In this document: positions 16,507 to 25,673 of the stretch, one piece after another
How the letters are laid out: each line of letters begins with the position of its first letter
Numbering within the stretch: the first letter of the stretch is position 1
Position numbers and translations under genes: made by a program
Notes under the pieces: model-generated
What the model was told of the DNA's origin: nothing
Seen by the model: the letters and a program-made list of their open reading frames with translations, nothing else
Databases searched by the model: none
NCBI RefSeq assembly: GCF_023008245.1
Contig: NZ_CP090145.1
Coordinates: 1,612,001-1,676,000, forward strand
From: Flavobacterium sediminilitoris
GTDB lineage: Bacteria > Bacteroidota > Bacteroidia > Flavobacteriales > Flavobacteriaceae
Length of the DNA stretch: 64,000 nucleotides
Direction of reading: 5' to 3'

Positions 16507-17697
16507 ATTCATGTTGTCTAATAACAGAATCTCTTTATCTTGATCTTCTTGTAATATAGTAACATAGATCATTGTCTCTTTTATATTGCTGTGGGCTAAT
16601 ATCTTTTGTAACACTTCTACTTTTCCACCTTGTTTTAAGTAGTTTGTTGCAAAAGTATGTCGGCCAACATGAAAAGTGACAACTTTACTTATTTTCCGAT
16701 CTTTACATATATCTTTAAGAATTCTATTTATATATTGATCAGTTAATTTTATTGTGAATATTTCTGGAGCACTCTCTATAACTTTTAATGCATAATTGCT
16801 TAGTTTAATTTTTTGATTTTTTCCAGTTTTAACAGAAGTGAACTTAATTGATCCTTCTGCAATACTATTATTTTGAATATTTTGAATATCCGAAATTCTC
16901 ATTCCTGTAAAACAGCTAAGTAAAAATAAAGCCAAGGGAATTTTATATGTTTCATTAACAAATTCTGAATGAAAATATTTATTAAGCTTTTGAAGTTCAT
17001 TTTCATTTAAAAAATTTCGATTACCATTTGTGCTACCAATTTTTATTAAACGAAGATTAAGAGGCATTCTAATTCCAGAATCTTCAGCGATTCGCAAATA
17101 TTTTTTTAAAACTTTTAAATTTGAATTTATACTGGTACTTACCATTTTTCTTTTTATCATGAAACCTTTGAATTTGTTTATTATTTCTATATCTATATCA
17201 GAGAATAGTAATTGAGATCTAAACTCTTTAAATTTTTTAAAAACAGATCTTTCTTTTTTAGCTGTATTTTTATGAACTACTTCTTCTTGAAGTAAAATTT
17301 GTGATTCCCAAAATGTAATAAAATCTAATCTAGGAATTCCAAATTTGAATTCATGAATAAACTTATCAATAGTTAAGTGTCTCTCAGAGAGTCTGTAGTT
17401 AGTTTTAATAGCAGTAATTTTGCTATCTATATTATCTAAAATTAAATTTAAATCCTGACTCTTTTGTGAGTTGTCTGTCATTCTACATTTTTTACCGTTC
17501 CAATCATTTGGATTGGCATAAAGAGATAAAGAAATTTTATGAAGATTATTTTTGTGATTTATACGTAAATACAAAAGAGCCTCTCCTTCTTTATTTATGT
17601 AGTTTCTAAGAATGAATTTATGTTTCATTGGCACAAAGAGTTTTTTTGTGCTAATTTGTGTGTCAAAAATGTTTGATGGAGTTTCTAAAATTCTCAT
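16498..17697 (-). CDS. int: phage tyrosine integrase
   Basis: A 399-residue tyrosine recombinase. Residues about 24-100 form the Bacteroidota-type arm-binding domain (KHKFILRNYINKEGEALLYL), about 105-210 the SAM-like core-binding domain, and the rest the catalytic domain. Catalytic residues are visible: Arg in FTGMRISDI, Lys in SVKTGKNQKI, HVGRHTFA, the late His in LAHSNIKE, and Tyr in MIYVTI. A downstream ATG at residue 24 is an alternative start. It is transcribed toward the tail genes and lies 82 bp from tRNA-Phe, the likely target site. It closes the right side of the prophage. Confidence 0.93.
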   Translation of the reverse strand: MRILETPSNIFDTQISTKKLFVPMKHKFILRNYINKEGEALLYLRINHKNNLHKISLSLYANPNDWNGKKCRMTDNSQKSQDLNLILDNIDSKITAIKTNYRLSERHLTIDKFIHEFKFGIPRLDFITFWESQILLQEEVVHKNTAKKERSVFKKFKEFRSQLLFSDIDIEIINKFKGFMIKRKMVSTSINSNLKVLKKYLRIAEDSGIRMPLNLRLIKIGSTNGNRNFLNENELQKLNKYFHSEFVNETYKIPLALFLLSCFTGMRISDIQNIQNNSIAEGSIKFTSVKTGKNQKIKLSNYALKVIESAPEIFTIKLTDQYINRILKDICKDRKISKVVTFHVGRHTFATNYLKQGGKVEVLQKILAHSNIKETMIYVTILQEDQDKEILLLDNMNLD

Positions 17698-17714
17698 TAT
17701 TTATAATTTAGATT

Positions 17715-17763
17715 AATAAAAAAAGCGCACTGTTTCAGGAATAAACCTGTAAACTGTGCGCTT
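17715..17763 (-). terminator. terminator between tRNA-Phe and the integrase
   Basis: An imperfect stem pairs AAGCGCAC (17723-17730) with GTGCGCTT (17756-17763) and continues inward through TGTTTCAGG/CCTGTAAACTG with one mismatch and one bulge. On the minus strand it is followed by about eight T. It would end the tRNA-Phe transcript before the integrase gene. Confidence 0.75.
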
Positions 17764-17778
17764 GAGAATTTAATTTTG

Positions 17779-17851
17779 TGGTACCTCCAGGAATCGAACC
17801 AGGGACACATGGATTTTCAGTCCATTGCTCTACCAACTGAGCTAAGGTACC
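17779..17851 (-). tRNA. tRNA-Phe (GAA)
   Basis: A 73-base cloverleaf is readable on the minus strand: acceptor GGTACCT/AGGTACC, D arm GCTC...GAGC, anticodon loop CTGAAAA (anticodon GAA), T arm with TTCGATT loop, and discriminator A. CCA is not encoded. The T stem has an unusual U-U mismatch at its middle pair (CCTGG opposite CCTGG). It is directly next to the phage integrase, so it is the probable attachment site, and its 3' half may derive from the phage. Confidence 0.93.
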
Positions 17852-17872
17852 ATTGCTTTGTTTTAGCGAGTG

Positions 17873-17903
17873 CAAATATAGGATGCTTTTTTAAATATCC
17901 AAA
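17873..17903 (-). promoter_or_regulatory. tRNA-Phe promoter
   Basis: On the minus strand, TATATTTG (17873-17880) is preceded by TTTG (17900-17903) with a 19-bp spacer, matching the Bacteroidota consensus exactly. It lies 21 bp upstream of the tRNA. Confidence 0.8.
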
Positions 17904-17928
17904 ACATTTTAAAGAAAAAATCATTTCG

Positions 17929-17936
17929 TATATTTG
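17929..17936 (+). promoter_or_regulatory. coaX promoter -7 box
   Basis: TATATTTG matches TAnnTTTG and lies 19 bp upstream of the coaX start codon. A -33 TTTG is not clear. The leader would be very short. Confidence 0.6.
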
Positions 17937-17955
17937 CAAACCGAAAAAAATAATC

Positions 17956-18693
17956 ATGCTTTTAACTATAGATATTGGTAATACAAGAATTAAGTGTGCT
18001 GTCTTTGAGAATAATATGATTCTATATCAAGGTGTTTTCTTAAAAGAAGAAGCTTTAAAAAAAATTGAAAAAATTTTTAATGATTTTCCAAAAATATCAA
18101 ATTCAATATCTTCTTCAGTCGGAAATTTAGATAATGATTGTTTTAATTTGATAAAAAACAACTCAGATTTAATGGTTGTAACTCCTCAGACGAAGTTGCC
18201 TTTTTCTAATAAATACAGCACTCCATTAACTTTAGGAATTGATAGAATAGTTCTAATGGCTGGAGCAGCAATACAATTTCCAAATAAAAATTGTTTAGTT
18301 ATTGATGCAGGAACATGTATAACATACGATTTTATAGATGATGAAAATAATTATTTTGGAGGAGCAATATCTCCAGGGATAAATCTTAGATATAATAGTT
18401 TACACAATTACACAGCAAAATTACCGTTATTAAAAAAAGAACTTCCTGGTTTTTTTATTGGAAACTCAACAAATGAGTCAATTCATTCGGGAATTATTAA
18501 CGGTGTGATTCATGAGATAGAAGGTTTTGCTTCACAATATTTTCATAAATATACAGATTTAACAATAATTTTAACAGGAGGCGATGCAGATTTTTTGGCT
18601 AAAAGATTAAAAAGCACCATATTTGCCAATTCAAATTTTCTAATTGAGAGTTTGAGCTTATTATTTACTTATGTACAAACAGAAAATGACTAA
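17956..18693 (+). CDS. coaX: type III pantothenate kinase
   Basis: A 245-residue ASKHA-fold kinase that phosphorylates pantothenate in the first step of CoA synthesis. The start MLLTIDIGNTRIKCAVF contains the phosphate-1 DIGNT motif; a longer upstream frame would run through the tRNA and was rejected. LGIDRIVLMAGA and VIDAGTCITYDF (adenosine and phosphate-2 region) and GGAISPGINLRYNSL match CoaX. Type III enzymes need a monovalent cation and are not inhibited by CoA. It is first in an operon running to lptC. Confidence 0.93.
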   Translation: MLLTIDIGNTRIKCAVFENNMILYQGVFLKEEALKKIEKIFNDFPKISNSISSSVGNLDNDCFNLIKNNSDLMVVTPQTKLPFSNKYSTPLTLGIDRIVLMAGAAIQFPNKNCLVIDAGTCITYDFIDDENNYFGGAISPGINLRYNSLHNYTAKLPLLKKELPGFFIGNSTNESIHSGIINGVIHEIEGFASQYFHKYTDLTIILTGGDADFLAKRLKSTIFANSNFLIESLSLLFTYVQTEND

Positions 18694-19942
18694 AAAATTA
18701 ATAGTTTTTGTAGCGCTTATATTTAGTGTTATTGGTTACTCGCAAGAAAATACGTCTTCACCATATTCTTACTACGGATTAGGCGAGGTGAAATTTAGAG
18801 GGACACAAAGTTCAAGAGCAATGGGAGGTTTGGGTATTCAAGGAGATAGTATTAGTCTTAATCTGTTAAACCCTGCGTCATATTCGCATTTAAAATTGAC
18901 AACTTTAGCTGTTGGAGGTACAACAACTTTTACGAATCTAAAGAATGAAACTGAAGATGGAAAAGCAAAAAGAACAAGTTTAGATTATTTAGCAATAGGT
19001 ATTCCTATGGGTAAATTTGGAGCTTCGTTTGGGGTTTTACCATATAGTGCAGTAGGTTACAAGATTCAAAATGTAACAACAAATAATGAGGGACAACAAA
19101 TAAAAAAGACTTTTTCAGGAGAAGGAAATGTTAATAAAGTATTTTTTGGAGGAGCATATTCGGTAAATAAAAATTTAAGTTTTGGTGCAGATGTTCAATA
19201 TAATTTTGGTAATATTGAAAACGAAAGTATCGAAGGTCTTTCAATAGTGCAATTAGGATCGAGGGAGCGAAATATTTCAAAAATTTCTGGAGCATCATTT
19301 AACTTTGGAGGTTTGTATAATCGTAAATGGAATGAAAAAATAGATGTATATGCTAGCTTTGTATTTTCTCCTGAAGCAAGATTGAATTCTAGCAATGAAA
19401 GAAATCTAGCTACAGTTACTTATACAGCTAATGGAACAGAAGTTGTGAATGATGATATAGATATTAATGTGAATGATACTAAAATATCTATACCTACAAG
19501 AATGTTGTTTGGTTTAGGATTAGGAGAAAAAAATAAATGGATGTTAGGAACGGAAATTACTTTTCAAAGTAATAGTCAATTAACAAACAGATTTAATGAT
19601 GCAGCCTCTTCTAATGTTACTTATAAAGACGGACAAAAATTTGTATTAGGAGGTTATTATATTCCTAAATATGACTCTTTTTCAAGTTATCTTAATAGAG
19701 TAGTTTATAGAGCTGGATTTAGATATGAAAATACAGGTTTAGTTATAAAGGATAAAGAAATTGATGATTATGGCATGAATTTTGGTTTAGGTTTACCACT
19801 AGGATTTTCAAAAATAGATATAGGTTTCGAAATTGGAGTAAGAGGAACTACATATTATAACTTAGTAAGAGAAAACTATTTTAACCTAAGTGTAGGTTTA
19901 TCACTAAGCGACAAATGGTTTAAAAAACGTAAAATAGATTAA
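18686..19942 (+). CDS. outer-membrane beta-barrel protein
   Basis: A 418-residue protein starting at MTKKLIVFVALIFSVIGYSQ, a signal peptide ending in SQ; an ATG five codons upstream is possible but less likely. The mature protein starts with SPYSYYGLGEVKFRGT and SRAMGGLGI, typical of a flavobacterial outer-membrane barrel distantly like OmpP1/FadL, and continues as alternating amphipathic strands to WFKKRKID. It overlaps coaX by 8 bp and precedes a TPR protein and lptC, a conserved flavobacterial neighbourhood linked to the outer membrane. Substrate unknown. Confidence 0.75.
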   Translation: MTKKLIVFVALIFSVIGYSQENTSSPYSYYGLGEVKFRGTQSSRAMGGLGIQGDSISLNLLNPASYSHLKLTTLAVGGTTTFTNLKNETEDGKAKRTSLDYLAIGIPMGKFGASFGVLPYSAVGYKIQNVTTNNEGQQIKKTFSGEGNVNKVFFGGAYSVNKNLSFGADVQYNFGNIENESIEGLSIVQLGSRERNISKISGASFNFGGLYNRKWNEKIDVYASFVFSPEARLNSSNERNLATVTYTANGTEVVNDDIDINVNDTKISIPTRMLFGLGLGEKNKWMLGTEITFQSNSQLTNRFNDAASSNVTYKDGQKFVLGGYYIPKYDSFSSYLNRVVYRAGFRYENTGLVIKDKEIDDYGMNFGLGLPLGFSKIDIGFEIGVRGTTYYNLVRENYFNLSVGLSLSDKWFKKRKID

Positions 19943-19965
19943 TAAATTTTTAGAATTAGGATATA

Positions 19966-21339
19966 ATGAAAACTAAATTATCTTTATTATTTGTATCAGC
20001 TTTAGGTTTTTTTGTAAATGCACAAAATAACGATGCTTGTACTGAAACTTTAAGTTTAATGGCATCTTCGGTAAAAGCGAAAGATCCAGCAGGATATGAT
20101 TTCTTAACAACATTAAGAAAAGATTGCCCGTCTTTTGATAAAAGAGTGTATTCTTACGGAGAATTTGCAATCAAACAAAAAATTGACAATGCGGCTGATG
20201 AAGTGGAAAAAGAAAAGTATGTACGCGATTTGATGAGTTTCTATGATGAGAATTTTAAATATTTTCCAGAAACAAGTGGAAGTGTAGATATGAAGAAAGG
20301 ATTAACATTGTTTAATTACAATGTTGGTACTAAAGATGAAATATATGCTTTCTTAGATAAAGCTTTTACAAATGACAAAGCTAATTTTGATTCAACAAGA
20401 GCATTATATGCTTATTTCGAAATCTTTGTTAAAGATTATGAAGCTGGAAACAAAGGAATCGCATTACAACAAGTATTTGATAAATATGATGATATTTTAG
20501 AGAAATTATCAATTCAAGAAAAGGAATATTCAGATGCAAAAGATGTTTTAATTGCAAAAGAAGAAGCAAATGAAACATTAGATACTAGAGAAGCTAAGGC
20601 AAAAGCACGATATGAAGCAAACTTAGAAGATATTGTAACTGTAACATCAAGTATGGATGCTATTATTGTTCAATTATCATCATGTGATAAATTAATTCCT
20701 TTTTATCAAAAATCATTTGAAGAAAATAAAGGGAACAAATTATGGTTACAAAGAGCAGCAGATCGTTTAGAAGCTAAAGAATGTGATAGTGATCCATTAT
20801 TCTCTAAAATATCAGAGGCGCTTTATAAATTAGATCCTAGTGCAGATGCAGCATATAAATTGGGAGTTGTAGAATATCAAAAGAAAAATATTTCTAAAGC
20901 GATGGAATATTTTAACCAAGCAGCAAGTTTGTATACTGACAACACTAAGAAAGCAAATGTATACATGAAAATGGCTTCTATTTACACAAAATCAAGTAAA
21001 AGCCAAGCTCGTACTTATGCTAGAAAAGCACTTCAAGTTAAACCATCTTATGGTAAAGCATATTTGTTAATTGCACAATTATATGCGAGTAGTTTAAATG
21101 ACTGTGGAGGAGATCAATTTGAAAGAAGAGCTATGTATTGGTTGGCAGCACAATATTGTGATAAAGCAGCATCAGTAGATTCTTCTTTAAAAGCATCAGC
21201 AAGTAGTAGAGCGGCAGGATATAGAGCTGCAGCACCTTCAAAATCTGAGATTTTCAGCAACCCTAAAGGGAATATGTCTGGTAAAAGAATTTCATTTAAT
21301 TGTTGGGTAGGAGAAAGCGTAATCGTTCCTACTTTGTAA
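19966..21339 (+). CDS. periplasmic TPR-repeat protein
   Basis: A 457-residue protein with signal peptide MKTKLSLLFVSALGFFVNAQ. The N-terminal half is helical with Lys and Glu. TPR-like units are visible at about residues 285-380 (AAYKLGVVEYQKKNISKAM, ANVYMKMASIYTKSSKSQAR, YGKAYLLIAQLYA). It ends WVGESVIVPTL. TPR proteins are scaffolds for protein interactions; in this operon it is probably part of envelope assembly. It starts 23 bp after the previous gene. Confidence 0.8.
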   Translation: MKTKLSLLFVSALGFFVNAQNNDACTETLSLMASSVKAKDPAGYDFLTTLRKDCPSFDKRVYSYGEFAIKQKIDNAADEVEKEKYVRDLMSFYDENFKYFPETSGSVDMKKGLTLFNYNVGTKDEIYAFLDKAFTNDKANFDSTRALYAYFEIFVKDYEAGNKGIALQQVFDKYDDILEKLSIQEKEYSDAKDVLIAKEEANETLDTREAKAKARYEANLEDIVTVTSSMDAIIVQLSSCDKLIPFYQKSFEENKGNKLWLQRAADRLEAKECDSDPLFSKISEALYKLDPSADAAYKLGVVEYQKKNISKAMEYFNQAASLYTDNTKKANVYMKMASIYTKSSKSQARTYARKALQVKPSYGKAYLLIAQLYASSLNDCGGDQFERRAMYWLAAQYCDKAASVDSSLKASASSRAAGYRAAAPSKSEIFSNPKGNMSGKRISFNCWVGESVIVPTL

Positions 21340-21346
21340 TACGAAT

Positions 21347-21904
21347 ATGAAAAAAACTAGAAATAGAATATTTAATATAGTCACAGTAAGTATTATTGTG
21401 GCTATATTTTTTTCATGTGAAGGTTCATTAAAAGATGTGCAAAAATTTAATCGCTCTTCCTTTTTGCCTTCAGGAGAAGCAGATTCTATTAATTTGAAAT
21501 ACACAGATTCAGGAAAAATAAAATCTATACTTAGAAGTAAAAGAATGTTAGACTATAGTAATATAGAGAACGCTTTTACAGAATTTCCAGAAGGAGTTGT
21601 AGTTACGATGTTTGATGACAAAGGTAAAACAACTATCATAGAATCGAATTATGCAATCTCATATAAAAAAACAGAGATTATAGATTTGCAAGGAGATGTT
21701 ACAATAACATCTAGTGATGGAAAAAAACTAGAAACTTCCCAGTTATATTTCGATCAAAAAAATGAATGGTTCTTTACAGAGAAGCATTTTAAATACACAG
21801 ATAATGAAGGAGGATTTCTTCAAGGTCCAGGTGTAGATTTTAGTAAAGATTTTAAAATCTTTAATATGCAAACCAGTAGTGGTGAGATCAATAGTGCAGA
21901 ATAA
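21347..21904 (+). CDS. lptC: LPS export protein LptC
   Basis: A 185-residue protein whose N-terminus (IVTVSIIVAIFFSC) is a hydrophobic lipoprotein-like signal with Cys24. The rest follows the LptC/OstA-like beta-jellyroll pattern: GVVVTMFDDKGKTTIIESNY, then DLQGDVTITSSDGKKLETSQ, then FTEKHFKYTDNEGGFLQGPG. LptC takes LPS from LptB2FG and passes it to LptA across the periplasm. Only 7 bp separate it from the TPR gene. A signal with a Cys is common in the Bacteroidota form. Confidence 0.85.
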   Translation: MKKTRNRIFNIVTVSIIVAIFFSCEGSLKDVQKFNRSSFLPSGEADSINLKYTDSGKIKSILRSKRMLDYSNIENAFTEFPEGVVVTMFDDKGKTTIIESNYAISYKKTEIIDLQGDVTITSSDGKKLETSQLYFDQKNEWFFTEKHFKYTDNEGGFLQGPGVDFSKDFKIFNMQTSSGEINSAE

Positions 21905-21934
21905 AACAATTTCTTTTTTGTCAATAAATTTCCT

Positions 21935-21942
21935 TATTTTTG
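21935..21942 (+). promoter_or_regulatory. candidate promoter -7 box
   Basis: TATTTTTG matches TAnnTTTG 16 bp before the small gene at 21959. TTTG at 21917-21920 gives only a 14-bp spacer, so the match is weak. Confidence 0.35.
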
Positions 21943-21958
21943 ATGAAAATTTGATAAA

Positions 21959-22141
21959 ATGAATTATTTAAAATTTATACAATATTTCTATTTAGCTTTT
22001 GGTGTTTTCTTTTTGTACGACGCTTTTACAAAGTATCAAAACAATGAGAATTATATTATGAGTATTGCAATTGCAGTAGTAGCAATAGGAATGTTTTTCT
22101 TTAGGAGACATTTTTATAATAAGCATAAAAATCGTCAATAA
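21959..22141 (+). CDS. 60-residue membrane protein
   Basis: MNYLKFIQYFYLAFGVFFLY begins the first of two membrane helices (residues about 6-22 and 32-48), followed by a basic tail KHKNRQ. It lies between lptC and the CNNM/CorC-like gene, 3 bp before the latter. I recognise no family; such small two-helix proteins are common at this place in flavobacteria. Confidence 0.6.
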   Translation: MNYLKFIQYFYLAFGVFFLYDAFTKYQNNENYIMSIAIAVVAIGMFFFRRHFYNKHKNRQ

Positions 22142-22144
22142 TCT

Positions 22145-23413
22145 ATGGAAATAGCTATAATAGTTATTTGTTTACTGCTTTCTGCTTTTTTCTCTGGAAT
22201 GGAGATAGCCTACGTTTCATCAAACAAGGTGTATTTGTCAATAGAAAAAAAGCAACACAATTTTAACGCAAGAATCTTATCTAAGCTAACAGAAAAACCA
22301 TCTCAATTTATTACCTCTATGTTAGTAGGTAATAATGTAGTGTTAGTGGTATATGGTATATATTCGGGTGACTTGTTGATGAATTGGATAACATCATTTA
22401 GCTATACTTTTTCACCATTTATAAATCTTTTACTTCAGACATTGCTTTCAACTGCAATAATTTTAATGACAGCAGAGTTTTTGCCAAAAGTATTCTTTCA
22501 AATATATGCAAATTCGTTTGTTAAATTATTCGCAGCACCAGCTTATATTTTCTACCAATTATTTTTTTGGGTTTCTAAATTTATTATTTGGATTTCCGAT
22601 TTTATATTGAAAAAATTTTTTAAAACAGATGGAGATCAGGTTCAAGATTACTTTAGTAAAGTAGAATTAGGAAATTATATTAGCGAACAAATGAGTAGTA
22701 TTTCTGAAGATCATGAAATTGACTCCGAGATACAAATTTTTCAAAATGCATTAGAGTTTTCTGATTTGAAAGCACGAGATATCATGACACCGCGAACTGA
22801 AATTTCAGGAGTAGATATACTGGATTCTGTTTCAGAGTTAAAAGAACTTTTTATAAATACTGGATACTCTAAAATTATAGTATATCAAAATTCAATTGAC
22901 GATATTTTGGGATATGTTCATTCATTTGAGCTGTTTAAAAAACCAAAAACAATCAAATCAGTAATGATGCCTATTGAATATGTTCCAGAAACGATTTTTG
23001 TAAAAGACTTATTGGATATCTTGACAAAAAAGAGAAAAAGTATGGCGGTAATTCTTGATGAATATGGAGGAACTTCAGGAATTGTTACCGTTGAAGATAT
23101 AATTGAAGAATTGTTTGGAGAAATAGAAGACGAACACGATTTAGATGAAGAACTAATCGATGAAAAAATAGAAGAAAATGTTTTTTTATTTTCAGGCAGA
23201 CTCGATGTGGAGTTTATAAATCAAAAATATAATTTATCAATTCCAGAAAACGATTCGTACAGTACATTAGGAGGATATATTGTTCATAATACGAAAGAAA
23301 TACCTCAAAATGAAGAAAAAATAAAGATAGAAAATTTTGAAATCACCATCCATTCTGCGTCAAATAAAAAGATTGAATTGGTTAGACTTTCAATTCTAGA
23401 AGAAAAACAATAA
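22145..23413 (+). CDS. CNNM/CorC-type membrane protein with CBS domains
   Basis: A 422-residue protein of the hemolysin/CorC family. Residues 1-150 form the DUF21/CNNM membrane domain (LLLSAFFSGMEIAYVSSNKV, then LVGNNVVLVVYGIYSG). Residues about 205-320 are a CBS pair (ARDIMTPRTEISGVD, then MAVILDEYGGTSGIVTVEDI). The C-terminal 80 residues are the CorC_HlyC domain (DSYSTLGGYIVHN). Such proteins are linked to Mg2+/Co2+ efflux. The related gliding protein GldE has the same layout, but no other gld gene is near, so I prefer the general call. Confidence 0.85.
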   Translation: MEIAIIVICLLLSAFFSGMEIAYVSSNKVYLSIEKKQHNFNARILSKLTEKPSQFITSMLVGNNVVLVVYGIYSGDLLMNWITSFSYTFSPFINLLLQTLLSTAIILMTAEFLPKVFFQIYANSFVKLFAAPAYIFYQLFFWVSKFIIWISDFILKKFFKTDGDQVQDYFSKVELGNYISEQMSSISEDHEIDSEIQIFQNALEFSDLKARDIMTPRTEISGVDILDSVSELKELFINTGYSKIIVYQNSIDDILGYVHSFELFKKPKTIKSVMMPIEYVPETIFVKDLLDILTKKRKSMAVILDEYGGTSGIVTVEDIIEELFGEIEDEHDLDEELIDEKIEENVFLFSGRLDVEFINQKYNLSIPENDSYSTLGGYIVHNTKEIPQNEEKIKIENFEITIHSASNKKIELVRLSILEEKQ

Positions 23414-23512
23414 GAAAAAGACAAAAAATTAATATAAATTATAACTTTTCTATTTTATTATTAAATAGATAATTGTATTTTCGCCCACTGAATAAAATTA
23501 AATTAATATAAA

Positions 23513-25615
23513 ATGGCAGTTTTATCTAAAATTAGACAACGTTCATTCTTTCTAATCGTAATCATTGCTTTGGCTTTGTTTTCATTCGTTTTAGCAGATG
23601 TTATTAAAAATGGGAGTTTTGGTTCGGACTCAAGTAATGTAGGATCTGTAGATGGGACAGATATTGTTGCTCAGCAATTCATGCAAAAAGTAGCTCAAGT
23701 TGAAAAACAATCTCAACAACAAGGGCAAAATATGAGTTCAACACAAGCTATGAATAGCGTGTGGGAACAAGAAGTAAGAAGTGTTTTAGTAGGAAAAGAA
23801 ATAGAGAAAATAGGACTAGGTATTGGTAATGAGCAGGTTATCAATGTTGTTAAAACAAATCCATATTTTTCTCAAAATCCTCAATTTTTAAATGACGCAG
23901 GAAAATTTGATGAAAATAAATTCAAAGAATTTGTAAAATCAATTAAAAATGATCCAAATCAAGATCGTTGGGTACAATGGAAGCAATTTGAAGAGGATGT
24001 TGCAAAATCAGCTGTAGAACAATTATATTACAATATGATTAAAGGTGGTGTATACACTACTAAAGCAGAAGGTAAATTCAAACATGAATTAGATAATAAA
24101 AAAATAGATTTTGATTATGTTACTGTTGGTTTTTCAACTATAAATGACGATCAAGTTAAAGTTTCTGATGATGAAATCATGGCATACATGAAAAAAAATC
24201 CTAAGAAATACAAGTCAGATGATACAAGAACTATTGATTATGTTTTTATTGAAAACAAACCATCTGAACAAGATGAAAAAGATTTAGAAACTAAATTTTA
24301 CGGATATGTGAATGGAGTTGCTAATGGAAAAGATTCAATTCCAAGCTTTAAAGATGTTAAAAATGAAAATGTAATAGCTTTTGTTAACAAAGAATCAGAA
24401 ATTCCTTTTGACTCTACTTATGTTACTAAAAAAGATTTACCAATAGATTCTCAAGAACAATTGTTTAATTTGTCTACTGGAGAAGTTTTCGGACCTTATG
24501 TGAATAATGAATACCAATCATTATCTAGATTAATGGGAAGAAAATCTAACGCAAGTGCAAAAGCAAGTCATATTTTATTAGCATATGAAGGAGCGCAAAA
24601 TTCAAGTGCAACAAGAACTAAAGAAGAAGCGCAAGCATTAGCAAATAGTTTAATGGCTCAAGCGAAATCAAATCCAGCTAATTTCGCAATGTTAGCATCT
24701 ACAAACTCAGATGATCCAGGTTCAAAAAATAATGGTGGAGAATATGATAATATCACACCAGGTCAAATGGTTCCTACTTTTAATGATTTTGTATTTAACA
24801 ATCCAGTAGGAGCAATAGGGGTTGTAGAAACAGATTATGGATTTCATGTAATTAAAGTTTCAGCAAAATATGATGCAGTACAATTAGCGACAATTTCTCA
24901 AAAAATTGAACCGTCAAGCACTACAATTGATGCAATATATAATAAGGCAAGTAAATTTGAAGCAGATGCTAATGAGAAAAGCTTTGAAGAAGTGGCTAAA
25001 GCATCAAAATTGACAATAGTTCCAGCTTCTAATATTAAGCCATCAGATGAGTTTATTCAAGGATTAGGAGCGCAAAGAGAGATAGTTCGTTGGTCATTTA
25101 ATGAAGATACAGAAATTGGTACTATTAAGCGTTTTGAAACACCAAAAGGATATGTAATTGCGACATTAAAAAGCAAAAATGATTCAGGATTACTTGCTAT
25201 GGATGTTGCAAAAGAATCTGTAGGAGTAATATTAAGAAACGAAAAGAAAGCTGAATTAATCAAGAAAAAAATGTCAGGTTCTTCATTAGAAGATGTGGCT
25301 AAAGTTTCAGGAGGATCAGTTCTTTCGGCTACTAATGTTTCATTAGGAACTCCAGTAATTCAAAATGTTGGTTCAGAATCAAAAGTAGTAGGTACGGCAT
25401 TTAGCTTAGCAGAAGGAAAAACTTCAAAATTGATTGTAGGGAATACAGGAGTTTTTATGGTAAAAGCTAAGAAAGTTGTAGCGGCTCCTGCTGTAGATAA
25501 TTTTACTTCCTTTATAACTCAAGAGAAATCTCAGCAAGCGTCATCTTCACAAATTAGAGCATATCAGGCTATTAAAGAGAAGTCAAAAATTAAAGATAAT
25601 AGAGCTAATTTTTAA
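23513..25615 (+). CDS. PpiD-like periplasmic peptidyl-prolyl isomerase
   Basis: A 700-residue foldase. Residues 12-30 form the single membrane anchor (FFLIVIIALALFSFVLADVI). A SurA/PpiD N-terminal chaperone domain follows. A parvulin domain is clear at about residues 345-450: ASHILLAYEG, DDPGSKNNGGEYDNITPGQM and ETDYGFHVIKVSA. It helps fold outer-membrane proteins. It is 99 bp after the CorC-like gene and is closed by a perfect bidirectional terminator at 25633-25670. Confidence 0.88.
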   Translation: MAVLSKIRQRSFFLIVIIALALFSFVLADVIKNGSFGSDSSNVGSVDGTDIVAQQFMQKVAQVEKQSQQQGQNMSSTQAMNSVWEQEVRSVLVGKEIEKIGLGIGNEQVINVVKTNPYFSQNPQFLNDAGKFDENKFKEFVKSIKNDPNQDRWVQWKQFEEDVAKSAVEQLYYNMIKGGVYTTKAEGKFKHELDNKKIDFDYVTVGFSTINDDQVKVSDDEIMAYMKKNPKKYKSDDTRTIDYVFIENKPSEQDEKDLETKFYGYVNGVANGKDSIPSFKDVKNENVIAFVNKESEIPFDSTYVTKKDLPIDSQEQLFNLSTGEVFGPYVNNEYQSLSRLMGRKSNASAKASHILLAYEGAQNSSATRTKEEAQALANSLMAQAKSNPANFAMLASTNSDDPGSKNNGGEYDNITPGQMVPTFNDFVFNNPVGAIGVVETDYGFHVIKVSAKYDAVQLATISQKIEPSSTTIDAIYNKASKFEADANEKSFEEVAKASKLTIVPASNIKPSDEFIQGLGAQREIVRWSFNEDTEIGTIKRFETPKGYVIATLKSKNDSGLLAMDVAKESVGVILRNEKKAELIKKKMSGSSLEDVAKVSGGSVLSATNVSLGTPVIQNVGSESKVVGTAFSLAEGKTSKLIVGNTGVFMVKAKKVVAAPAVDNFTSFITQEKSQQASSSQIRAYQAIKEKSKIKDNRANF

Positions 25616-25632
25616 TTAGAGATTTATAAAAT

Positions 25633-25670
25633 AAAAAAATCCGATGTGAAATTTCACATCGGATTTTTTT
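25633..25670. terminator. bidirectional terminator, 38-bp perfect palindrome
   Basis: The 38 bases centred between 25651 and 25652 are perfectly self-complementary, with a core around CCGATGTGAAATTTCACATC and A7/T7 ends. It serves the convergent PpiD-like and lipoprotein genes. Confidence 0.92.
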
Positions 25671-25673
25671 ATT

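Noticed and set aside
17776..17955. An N-terminal extension of CoaX
   Set aside because: The longer frame runs through the tRNA-Phe gene and the promoter; the DIGNT motif starts at the ATG at 17956.
22145..23413. Gliding protein GldE
   Set aside because: The domain layout is the same, but there is no GldD or other gliding gene near, and the general CNNM/CorC call is safer.
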